From contig NZ_MLCL01000081.1 in NCBI RefSeq assembly GCF_001942625.1, forward strand, positions 1-6,934: DNA of 6,934 bases, given 5' to 3'. The notes under the pieces were generated by a model. The model saw only the letters and a list, made by a program, of their open reading frames with translations, did no database searches and was not told where the DNA came from. Numbering within the stretch: position 1 is the stretch's first letter; each line of letters opens with the position of its first letter. Origin of the DNA: Mycobacterium syngnathidarum (GTDB taxonomy: Bacteria; Actinomycetota; Actinomycetes; Mycobacteriales; Mycobacteriaceae). The position numbers and the translations under genes were made by a program. Of this stretch, positions 1 to 6,778 are shown in pieces.

Positions 1-205
1 CCCGATACGACAACGAGACACCCTCGAAACACACCGCCACCGCATCCGCAGCACGCTGCACCTGAGCCCCGAACAACACCGGAACCGAAGACTCCACCAC
101 CGGCCGCATCAACACCGCCCGATGACCCCACCCGAACAGCTCCTCGTGCTCGTCTTCGTCCAGAAAATCCAGCGACGACAACCGTCGAGTCAGGTCGGCG
201 GTCAC
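1..205 (-). CDS. Non-ribosomal peptide synthetase, N-terminal fragment (C-A linker and start of adenylation domain), runs off left edge
   Basis: Reading leftwards from a GTG at 205-203, 68 codons are open to the window edge. Residues 1-16 (VTADLTRRLSSLDFLDEDE region) match the linker that closes a condensation domain and leads into an adenylation domain; the usual form is TADPTRRLSSIDLLD. Residues 29-68 follow the adenylation opening: an RAVL segment, SVPVLFGAQVQRAADAVAV, then FEGVSLSYR, the beginning of core motif A1 (L-[TS]-Y-x-E-L), cut by the edge. An adenylation domain activates an amino acid as aminoacyl-AMP; its specificity residues lie outside the window. GTG 205 is the only start codon between the in-frame TGA at 247-245 and the linker, and its ribosome site is only a G-rich run (GGGG). 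Either the protein really starts at the linker, or the gene is truncated at its 5' end and lacks its condensation domain. The NRPS assignment is firm; whether the gene is intact is not. Confidence 0.78.
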   Translation of the reverse strand, partial: MTADLTRRLSSLDFLDEDEHEELFGWGHRAVLMRPVVESSVPVLFGAQVQRAADAVAVCFEGVSLSYR

Positions 206-1219
206 GAGAAAGCCCCGCGAATTGTCAAGGCGAGAGGACGACGGTCAGCGTCGCCCAAGGGGTGGATGCACACCTGGCCTCCCTCACACCGAGTCGACCA
301 GCAATAAATCGTTCGGCGATCAGGTTGCACGGCGGTTGCCCCTACCGCGCGTCCATGTTAAACGTGCCTTTGGCCCACTCCAGCTATTTGATGTCTAGTT
401 GCAGAGCGTCAGCATAGCCATTTCGAGCCGACGTGGACACCGATTCAGCAATCCGATGAGGAATCTGTCGCCACACCACGTTGAAGAACCCGTTTTGGAC
501 ACATTCGCCAGTATTTGGCAATCGAGATGGCATCACCGATGTGCATACTCGGCTCCCTCGCCTCCAGGATCCGCACAGTCCGTACGGCGCGCAGCCGACC
601 CGACCGCGCATCCGAGTCCGCGATCGTCCACCACGTGGGCCGCAACGACCTTGCCGGCACCGAGTACGTCAACAGCGCCACGACAAGGACCGATATTTAC
701 GCTGGTGACAGCACTATTCGACCAGAAGCAGGTGAAGCGACGTCCCCAGCACCTTCCCGTCGTCAACGATGGCATCACACCGACACTCGTACGACAGCGG
801 CGTAATTCAATTCAGCGAAGCAGGCTGAGTCCGTACTGTGCGACAGGCCCAGCGGAACTCGCCTCTTCACTGGCTGAGCGAAGATTTAGCAAACTATGCT
901 GCCCGTTATCCAACATGGCCGCCGTCACATTCTCTGGACTCGACGGCGGGGTTAAGTGGGCCAGATCAAGCGGGACGTCCGTCGCCTCGACACTCCGCAA
1001 TAGAATTTGCGACTGCAAGAATGGCAAACTTTCAAGATCACAGCCGCGGCAGGCTTTGACCAGATTCGAATTCACGCCGCAGGAAAGAGCACTGCAGGCT
1101 GACACATTCAAGATCGGCCTCAGGGCCGGCGTCGGTCGGTAGCCGTCTTTGCGGCGATGACCGATCGGTATTCTCCTCGGTGATAGCCAACGTCAGTTGA
1201 TCTGTGGGGATGGAATCAC
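206..1219. other. About 1 kb without a supportable gene, between the left NRPS start and htpG
   Basis: Open frames exist on both strands here, the longest being 399-1142 on the + strand. They overlap one another, begin without a ribosome site, use codons rare in this genome (ATA, AGA, CGA) and show no GC bias at third positions, unlike the flanking genes. None gives a domain or motif I recognise. The stretch around 300-420 is visibly richer in A+T than the neighbouring genes. The region must contain the promoter for htpG on the right and any promoter for the left NRPS. I found no HspR-type (CTTGAGT-N7-ACTCAAG) or CIRCE operator upstream of htpG. It may be regulatory, decayed coding DNA, or both; the stop just upstream of the NRPS linker fits decay. 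Confidence 0.5.
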
Positions 1220-3172
1220 ATGTCTGCAAGTGTCGAACAGTTGGAGTTTCAGGCGGAGGCACGCCAACTCCTGGATCTGCTGGTTCACTCGGTCTACTCC
1301 AACAAGGACTCGTTTCTGCGAGAGCTGATCTCGAACGCGTCGGACGCCTTGGACAAGCTCCGCCTCGAGACGATGCGGAACAAAGACCTGACCGCCGACA
1401 TCTCTGACCTGCACATCGACATCGAGATTGGGCGGAACCCGCGGACACTGACCGTGCGCGACAACGGCATCGGGATGACGCGCGAGGAGGTCGTCGACCT
1501 GATCGGCACCCTCGCCAAATCCGGGACCGGGGAGCTTCGCCGGCAACTACAGGAAGCCAAGAAGGCGGCCGACTCCGAGGAATTGATCGGGCAGTTCGGC
1601 GTCGGCTTCTACTCCACCTTCATGGTGGCCGACAAGGTCGAACTGCTCACCCGCAAAGCCGGGGAGAGCGGCGCCACCCGGTGGGTGTCGAGCGGTGACG
1701 GCACCTACACCATCGAATCCCTCGATGATGCACCGCAGGGCACGTCGGTCACGCTGTACCTCAAACCCGAGGATGTCGAAGACCAGCTTCACGACTACAC
1801 CGCTGAGTGGAAGATCCGAGAGCTCGTCAAGAAGTACTCCGACTTCATCGCCTGGCCGGTCCGGATGCAGGTCGAGAAGCACACTCCGGCCGCCGAGGAG
1901 GGCGGTCCGGACACGGTCACGGTCGAAACCGAAACGCTCAACTCGATGAAGGCGTTGTGGGCCAAGCCCAAAGACGAGGTATCCGAAGAGGAATACCACG
2001 AGTTCTACAAGCACATCGCCCATGCCTGGGACGATCCGCTGGCCGTCATCTCGATGAAGGGCGAAGGCAGTTTCGAATATCAGGCCCTGTTGTTCATCCC
2101 CTCGCACGCCCCGTTCGACTTGTTCACCCGGGATGCCAAGACCGGGGTCCAGCTCTACATAAAGCGCGTCTTCGTGATGGGAGATTGCGAAGAACTCATG
2201 CCGAGCTACCTGCGCTTCGTCAAGGGCGTCGTGGATGCACAGGGCATGTCACTCAATGTCTCTCGCGAGATCCTGCAGCAAGATCGGCAGGTCACCGCGA
2301 TCCGTCGCCGGCTGACCAAAAAGGTTCTGTCGACAATCGCGGATCTGCAGTCCAGCAAGCCCGAGGATTACCGCACCTTCTGGACGCAGTTTGGCGCTGC
2401 CCTCAAAGAGGGTCTGATGTCCGACATGGACAACCAGGACACGCTGCTGCGGATTTCGTCCTTCACCTCCACGTTGTCCGCTCCAGAGGATGACAACGGA
2501 GTCACCACGCTGCCCGAGTACGTGGAACGCATGAAGGACGGACAGGAACAGATCTTCTACGCGACCGGACCCTCTGTCGAGCAACTCCAAAAGTCGCCGC
2601 ACCTGGAGGCGTTCAAGGCCAAAGGGTACGAGGTGCTCCTGCTCACTGACCCGGTCGACGAAGTCTGGGTGGGCTCGGTACCCGAATTCGACGGCAAGCC
2701 GCTGCAGTCGGTCGCCAAGGGTGAGGTCGACCTCGACTCCGAGGAAGACAAGGCCGCGCATGAGGCCGAGCGAGAGGCTCAGAAGCAGGAGTTCGCCGAC
2801 CTCATGGCCTGGCTGAAGGAGACACTGAGCGAACGCGTTTCTGAAGTGCGCTTGTCCAGCCGCTTGACCGAGTCGCCGGCCTGTCTGATCACCCCGACGT
2901 TCGGAATCACGCCGGCGCTGGCGCGCATGTACCGGGCTTCCGGACAAACCGTTCCGGTCGGGAAGCGGATCCTCGAGCTCAACCCGTCCCACCCGCTGGT
3001 CATCGGCTTGCGTCAGGCACATTCGGCGAGCGGCGATGATGCCGGTTCAGATCGACTCGCCGAGACCGCCGAATTGCTCTACGGCACAGCTCTTCTTGCC
3101 GAAGGCGGGGTGCCCGACGATCCAGCCAAGTTCGCCGGAATACTCGCCGACCGCTTGGCCAGCACGGTGTAA
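1220..3172 (+). CDS. htpG: Molecular chaperone HtpG (bacterial Hsp90)
   Basis: This cytosolic homodimeric ATP-driven chaperone remodels client proteins, often together with DnaK. The 650 residues span the full family length. The N-terminal GHKL ATPase domain (about 1-225) shows ELISNASDALDKLR, with the catalytic Glu at 35 and the nucleotide/Mg Asn at 39, then DNGIGM at 81-86 with the ADP-binding Asp 81, and the glycine-rich lid GQFGVGFYS at 124-132. The middle domain carries LNVSREILQQDRQ with Arg 349, the residue that contacts the ATP phosphate in this family. The C-terminal dimerisation domain includes RLTESPACL and GKRILELNPSHPLV and ends with the usual AETAELLYGTALL segment. ATG 1220 is preceded by GGGGATGG at a suitable distance and matches the family start (xxxVEQLEFQAEARQLL). 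The gene appears intact. The next + strand gene starts 45-78 bases downstream, so co-transcription is possible. HtpG is normally housekeeping; here its neighbours are NRPS and lipid-tailoring genes. Confidence 0.98.
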   Translation: MSASVEQLEFQAEARQLLDLLVHSVYSNKDSFLRELISNASDALDKLRLETMRNKDLTADISDLHIDIEIGRNPRTLTVRDNGIGMTREEVVDLIGTLAKSGTGELRRQLQEAKKAADSEELIGQFGVGFYSTFMVADKVELLTRKAGESGATRWVSSGDGTYTIESLDDAPQGTSVTLYLKPEDVEDQLHDYTAEWKIRELVKKYSDFIAWPVRMQVEKHTPAAEEGGPDTVTVETETLNSMKALWAKPKDEVSEEEYHEFYKHIAHAWDDPLAVISMKGEGSFEYQALLFIPSHAPFDLFTRDAKTGVQLYIKRVFVMGDCEELMPSYLRFVKGVVDAQGMSLNVSREILQQDRQVTAIRRRLTKKVLSTIADLQSSKPEDYRTFWTQFGAALKEGLMSDMDNQDTLLRISSFTSTLSAPEDDNGVTTLPEYVERMKDGQEQIFYATGPSVEQLQKSPHLEAFKAKGYEVLLLTDPVDEVWVGSVPEFDGKPLQSVAKGEVDLDSEEDKAAHEAEREAQKQEFADLMAWLKETLSERVSEVRLSSRLTESPACLITPTFGITPALARMYRASGQTVPVGKRILELNPSHPLVIGLRQAHSASGDDAGSDRLAETAELLYGTALLAEGGVPDDPAKFAGILADRLASTV

Positions 3173-3250
3173 ATGACGCTATAGCAGCCGATTCCGGGCA
3201 TTTGCTGCAATTGCCAAGTGAAACGGCGCTCAGGCTCGTACCGTACAAAA

Positions 3251-4588
3251 ATGGGCAACGTACTCGACCTGCTCGATCAGACCATGTACGACATCGGCCA
3301 AGCGACTCGCTCGAACACGCTGCTGCAGTGTGTCTGGGTCTACGACCGCCCCATCGACATCGACGGGCTCCGCCGGTTCCACGGCCATCTTGTGCGGGGA
3401 CGGTTGTCTCGCTGTATCGCCCGATCACCGTTGCCGTTCGGCCGCAGCCGCTGGGTAAAGGCCGACAACGTATCGGGCCTCGAGATCGTCGAGTCGGCCC
3501 GCCCGCGCGAAGAGTTCGACGACTGGCTGGGTGAGCAGGTCAACTTTCCGTTGGACTCCGAGCAGGGACCCGCATGGCACCTTGCCACCCTGCCCTTCAC
3601 CGAAGGCGGCGCGGGCGTGAGTTTGGTCATCTCACACTGCCTCACCGATGGTGTTGGGTTGTGGGAAGCGATGGCGGATGCCGCGCTCGGCCACGACGAC
3701 CCGATCAGCTGGCCCGAGGCCGCGTCGCGCGGGCGATGGCAGGCCATCCGCCAAGACGCCGGCCAAACGGTAAGAGATATCCCTGCCATCGGCCGTGCCA
3801 TCGTCGGTGCGATTCAGATGGGGCGACAAGGCCGTAACGGTGCCGCAGCCGCCGCGCCCCCCGCCGCCTTGTCATCTGAGCCGCCCCCCGAAACCGACGA
3901 ATCCCACCTTCTACCAACCGCAACGATCTTCGTCGATGCCGAAGAGTGGGACGCCCGAGCCCGCGCTCTCGGCGGAACGCGCAACACGCTGCTTGTGGGA
4001 CTCGCAGCTCGGCTCGCCTACCATGCGGGGCGGGTTGCGGCAGACGGATCGGTAGTGGTAACCCTCCCGGTCAACGAGCGCACCGCCGACGATACCCGGG
4101 CCAATGCGATCAGCGGTGTTCGTGCGACGGTCAATCCCGCATCCGCCACCACAGACCTGGGTGAGATCCGGGCCGCGGTCAAACAAGAACTGATTCGACA
4201 CTCCCAGGAGCCCGACCCTCAACAGGTGATGAACGCCCTGGTACCCCTCATGTCCGAAAGGGTTCTCAAAGCTGCCCGCAGTGCGACCAGGGGCAATCCC
4301 TTCAATCTCGTGGGCGCATCCAATGTCGGAGAGATGGATACCGCCGCTGGACGGGCAGACGGCACCGACGCAGCTTCGTTCGCCCTGAGACTGCATCACC
4401 TCGGTGTGGCCACGTCGACGTTGCACCGCTATGGCGGCGTGCAGACCATGTTGTCGGGCACGATGAACGGGCAGATATTCATCTCGCTGATTTCGTATCT
4501 GCCGGGCCGGGCCAACTCCAACGACGAATTGCGCCTCGATCTTTCGACCGCACTGAAGGAGTTCTCCCTGAGCGGCAGCTATCTCTGA
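3251..4588 (+). CDS. CoA-dependent acyltransferase/condensation-fold protein, paralogue 1 (WS/DGAT- or PapA-like)
   Basis: The two-lobed layout fits the CoA-dependent acyltransferase superfamily, which includes condensation domains, PapA acyltransferases and wax ester synthase/DGAT. Counted from GTG 3218, the N-lobe carries SHCLTDG at 139-145, a variant of HHxxxDG with the second, catalytic His 140 and Asp 144 kept and the first His replaced by Ser. An Ala/Pro-rich linker (about 204-233) joins the lobes. The C-lobe shows LPVNER (283-288), an aNA segment, GASNVG (366-371) and NGQIFISLISY (417-427), which resemble the LPVxxR, SNVPGP and C-terminal strand motifs of WS/DGAT proteins. No DFGWG motif is seen, so a chain-elongating condensation domain is unlikely. 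There is no signal peptide or membrane segment. I prefer ATG 3251 to GTG 3218 because MGNVLDLLDQ aligns with SNILDVLDQ of the paralogue at 5321-6718; neither start has a good ribosome site. Acyl donor and acceptor are unknown. It follows htpG and converges on the methyltransferase gene. Confidence 0.8.
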   Translation: MGNVLDLLDQTMYDIGQATRSNTLLQCVWVYDRPIDIDGLRRFHGHLVRGRLSRCIARSPLPFGRSRWVKADNVSGLEIVESARPREEFDDWLGEQVNFPLDSEQGPAWHLATLPFTEGGAGVSLVISHCLTDGVGLWEAMADAALGHDDPISWPEAASRGRWQAIRQDAGQTVRDIPAIGRAIVGAIQMGRQGRNGAAAAAPPAALSSEPPPETDESHLLPTATIFVDAEEWDARARALGGTRNTLLVGLAARLAYHAGRVAADGSVVVTLPVNERTADDTRANAISGVRATVNPASATTDLGEIRAAVKQELIRHSQEPDPQQVMNALVPLMSERVLKAARSATRGNPFNLVGASNVGEMDTAAGRADGTDAASFALRLHHLGVATSTLHRYGGVQTMLSGTMNGQIFISLISYLPGRANSNDELRLDLSTALKEFSLSGSYL

Positions 4589-4614
4589 CCAACGGGATCA
4601 CGCAGGCGCAGCCG

Positions 4615-5289
4615 TCACCAGACGAGTGGCACCAGTCGGTAGTGCACCTTCTGCATGTATTCCCGATAGCCGGCGAGCTGCTGTCGGAGCAGCTTCTCCT
4701 CGTCCTGGATGCGGAACGTGTACAGGGTCAGGACGGGAATGAGAACAGCCAGCCCCCACCAGGAGCCGAGCGCCAGCGGCATCCCCGCCACCATGAGCAG
4801 CGCCCCCATGTACATCGGATGCCGGACCAGGCCGTAGAGGCCCGTGGAGACCAGCTTCTGCTCCGACTCCACGGTGATGTTGGCCGACGCGTAGCTGTTC
4901 TGGATGATCGTAAAGATCGTGATCACGAGGCCGACTGCGAACATCACGTTGCCGATCCAAGATACGGCGGTGGGTACTGGGGACCAACCGAAGCGGTGGT
5001 CAAGGCCGCAGAACACCGGCAACGCGACGGACAGAACTGCGATGACGCCGATGACACCCTTTTGCACCGGTCTCGACTCCGCCTTCTGTACGACGCGCAT
5101 ACGCCGCTCCACGACCGCCTTGTCCTTACTCAACAGGTAGACGGTAGAGGCAATTGCCATCACCGCGTACACCGTCAGGAAAACCCACGCCTGCCAGTAG
5201 TTGAATGTCCCCGCCGGCACGAAGAGCAGCGCGCCCAACGCCAACAGGCCGAATACGGATTGGACAGCCACCCGAATGTTGGTGTTCAT
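4615..5289 (-). CDS. Integral-membrane methyltransferase, isoprenylcysteine carboxyl methyltransferase (ICMT)/PEMT family
   Basis: The 224-residue protein has about five hydrophobic segments (roughly 6-28, 33-53, 77-95, 108-130 and 160-190). Its C-terminal half carries the family's S-adenosylmethionine-binding signature: TGLYGLVRHPMYMG at 149-162 with Arg 156, His 157 and Pro 158, then DEEKLL at 196-201 with Glu 197-198, and GYREYMQKVHYRLVP at 207-221. These are hallmarks of the ICMT/phospholipid N-methyltransferase (PEMT) group, small membrane enzymes that methylate lipid-embedded carboxylates, amines or similar groups. The substrate cannot be told from sequence; bacteria generally lack prenylated CaaX proteins, so a lipid or lipopeptide is more likely. 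Translation starts at ATG 5289 behind a clear AGGAGA site five bases upstream. The acyltransferase gene upstream on the same strand ends 31 bases away, indicating an operon. The gene's 3' end lies 26 bases from the 3' end of paralogue 1. Confidence 0.88.
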   Translation of the reverse strand: MNTNIRVAVQSVFGLLALGALLFVPAGTFNYWQAWVFLTVYAVMAIASTVYLLSKDKAVVERRMRVVQKAESRPVQKGVIGVIAVLSVALPVFCGLDHRFGWSPVPTAVSWIGNVMFAVGLVITIFTIIQNSYASANITVESEQKLVSTGLYGLVRHPMYMGALLMVAGMPLALGSWWGLAVLIPVLTLYTFRIQDEEKLLRQQLAGYREYMQKVHYRLVPLVW

Positions 5290-5294
5290 GTGAT

Positions 5295-5300
5295 TCTCCT
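5295..5300 (-). promoter_or_regulatory. Ribosome binding site for the ICMT-family methyltransferase
   Basis: AGGAGA on the - strand lies five bases before ATG 5289, inside the 31-base gap after the acyltransferase stop. It is the clearest Shine-Dalgarno site in the window. It fixes the methyltransferase start and suggests independent translation initiation within a shared transcript. Confidence 0.65.
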
Positions 5301-5320
5301 ACATTGTGATTGCGGGACGC

Positions 5321-6718
5321 TCACAGAAGCGAGCCGGTCAGCGAAAAATCGTCAAGTGCACTTGAAAGATCTTCTTGCAAACGGTCATTCGTGTTCACCC
5401 GACCGGGAAGATAGGAATGGGCCGAGACGAAGACCTGGCCGTTCGCTCGCCCTGACAGAAACGACTGCGTCCCCCCAAAGCGGTTGAGCATCGCCTCCGA
5501 GAGCCCGAGGTGGGGAAGAACCTTGATGGCGAAGTGGTCGGACTCTGTGCCATCCGGCCGACTGGCGGCCGGGTTGACCACACCCAGGTTGGATGAGCCG
5601 ACCTGATTGGGTGAACCGACACGAGAAGTGGCGCCCAAGAGGCGCTTGGGCAGCAGGGGAATGATGGCATTCACCGCCTGTTCCTCGTCGGGCACCTCCC
5701 GGTGGCGAATCAGTGCTTGTTTGACCGCGGCCCGGATCGCGCGCAGGTCTGTGGTCGCAATTGCGGGGTCGACCGTAACGGCAACACTGCTTCTCGCATT
5801 GGCCCGGGTATCTCCGTCGGCACGTTCATTGACCGGCATCATCACGATCACCGAACCGTCTGCGCCGACACGTCCGGCTCGATGCGCAAGCCGAGCAGCC
5901 AGCCCCACGAGCAACGTGTTGCTGGTGCCCCCGAGCGCTTCTGCGCGGGCATCCCACTGCTCGGCATCGACGAGGACCGTTGCCATCGGAACTGCGACTG
6001 TTTGGTCGGAGCCCGCGACGGATGCAGTCGGTGTGGTCGTCGGGGAAGCAGTCGGGCTGGCGGCTCCGGCGTTCGCGCGGCTACGCCGGGCCAACCGAAC
6101 AGAGGCGATCATGCCTCGGCACATGGCGGGGATGTCCCTTAGGGTCTGACAACCGTCTTGCCACAAGGCTTTCCATTGACCGCGCGACGCGGGCGACGGC
6201 CAACTGTTCGGGTCGTCGCAGCCCAGTGCCGCATCAGCCAACGCCTCACAGAACCCGACGCCATCGATGAGGCAATGCGAGACGACCAAGCTGATGCCCG
6301 AGCCGCCGTCGGTGAACGGAAGCACTGCAAGGTGCCAGCCGGGCCCGCTCTCGCAATCAATCGGAGTATTGATCTGCTCGTCGAGCCAATCGTCGAATTC
6401 TTCCCGTGGCCGGGCGGTCTCGACAATCTCGAGCTCGGAATAATTTTCGGGCGCTACCCAGCGGTGGCGCCCGAACGGCAGTGGTGAGCGTTCGATGGCG
6501 CGGGACAACCGCCCGCGACGAAGGTGGTCGTGGAACTGCTGAAGACCACCCACGTCGATTGGGCGGTCGTAAATCCAGACACTCTGCAGAAGGCTGTTGA
6601 CTCCGATCGCCAGGCCGAGGTCAAACGTGCGCTGGTCGAGCACATCGAGAATGTTGCTCACCTTCGGAACTGCAGCCTCGTTGGCCACGCGCGCGTCGTT
6701 TGTGTACGTGGTCCGCAT
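5321..6718 (-). CDS. CoA-dependent acyltransferase/condensation-fold protein, paralogue 2 (WS/DGAT- or PapA-like)
   Basis: This is a diverged copy of the gene at 3251-4588. Over the 40 residues from IYDRPID to GRHRWV, 30 are identical to paralogue 1 (VYDRPID to GRSRWV). The 465 residues repeat its layout: SHCLIDG at 147-153 with catalytic His 148 and Asp 152, a Ser/Thr/Pro-rich linker (about 211-245, including SPTASPTTTPTAS), MPVNER (294-299), SSNLG (385-389) and NGQVFVSAHSY (426-436). DFGWG is absent, which favours an acyl-transfer role over peptide elongation. Two starts are possible: ATG 6718, with only a weak G-rich stretch (GGGGGCGG) upstream, and GTG 6661, which would make the start match ATG 3251 of the paralogue. 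The NRPS thioesterase gene ends 60 bases upstream and the methyltransferase begins 31 bases downstream, so all three are probably one transcript. It may acylate the NRPS product or a partner lipid; this is inferred from context only. Confidence 0.8.
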   Translation of the reverse strand: MRTTYTNDARVANEAAVPKVSNILDVLDQRTFDLGLAIGVNSLLQSVWIYDRPIDVGGLQQFHDHLRRGRLSRAIERSPLPFGRHRWVAPENYSELEIVETARPREEFDDWLDEQINTPIDCESGPGWHLAVLPFTDGGSGISLVVSHCLIDGVGFCEALADAALGCDDPNSWPSPASRGQWKALWQDGCQTLRDIPAMCRGMIASVRLARRSRANAGAASPTASPTTTPTASVAGSDQTVAVPMATVLVDAEQWDARAEALGGTSNTLLVGLAARLAHRAGRVGADGSVIVMMPVNERADGDTRANARSSVAVTVDPAIATTDLRAIRAAVKQALIRHREVPDEEQAVNAIIPLLPKRLLGATSRVGSPNQVGSSNLGVVNPAASRPDGTESDHFAIKVLPHLGLSEAMLNRFGGTQSFLSGRANGQVFVSAHSYLPGRVNTNDRLQEDLSSALDDFSLTGSLL

Positions 6719-6778
6719 CTGCGATCACCGCCCCCAGTTTCAGTCGCTCGAGTTTCCGCGCCGGCGCATCGGCACGAG
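6719..6778. other. Short spacer between NRPS stop and acyltransferase start
   Basis: These sixty bases hold no terminator-like hairpin followed by a T-run on the - strand. Read-through from the NRPS gene into the acyltransferase gene is therefore likely. If the acyltransferase starts at GTG 6661 the spacer grows to 117 bases. Confidence 0.5.

Noticed and set aside
507..519. Palindrome GCCA-GTATT-TGGC
   Set aside because: Its four-base arms are too short to support an operator without a known regulator or repeats.
445..681. A - strand open frame beginning with a short hydrophobic stretch
   Set aside because: It is short, overlaps competing frames on both strands, has no ribosome site and no family resemblance; kept only as a possible relic.
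1115..1128. Small hairpin CGGCC-TCAG-GGCCG upstream of htpG
   Set aside because: The stem is five base pairs with no T-run; this is common by chance in high-GC DNA and is not a convincing terminator or operator.
399..1142. A 247-codon + strand open frame
   Set aside because: It has no ribosome site, codons rare in the genuine genes, low-complexity Ser/Pro/Arg-rich product and no recognised domain; several other frames are open over the same bases, as expected for chance in high-GC DNA.
1149..1174. Possible htpG promoter (TTGCGG and TATTCT)
   Set aside because: The spacing is about 14 bases, too short for a sigma-A promoter, and no HspR or CIRCE element supports heat-shock control.
1547..3022. 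Long - strand open frames opposite htpG (1547-2107 and 2249-3022)
   Set aside because: These are antisense shadows of a clearly coding, GC-biased gene.
3184..3208. GCAGC...GCTGC inverted repeat after htpG
   Set aside because: It has a five-base stem with a 15-base loop and no T-run, so it is not a credible terminator.
4642..5487. A 281-codon + strand open frame over the methyltransferase
   Set aside because: It is antisense to a gene with clear family motifs and its own ribosome site, and the product is His/Arg/Gln-rich, as antisense frames usually are.
5607..6149. A + strand open frame over acyltransferase paralogue 2
   Set aside because: It is antisense to a gene whose reading frame is confirmed by its paralogue.
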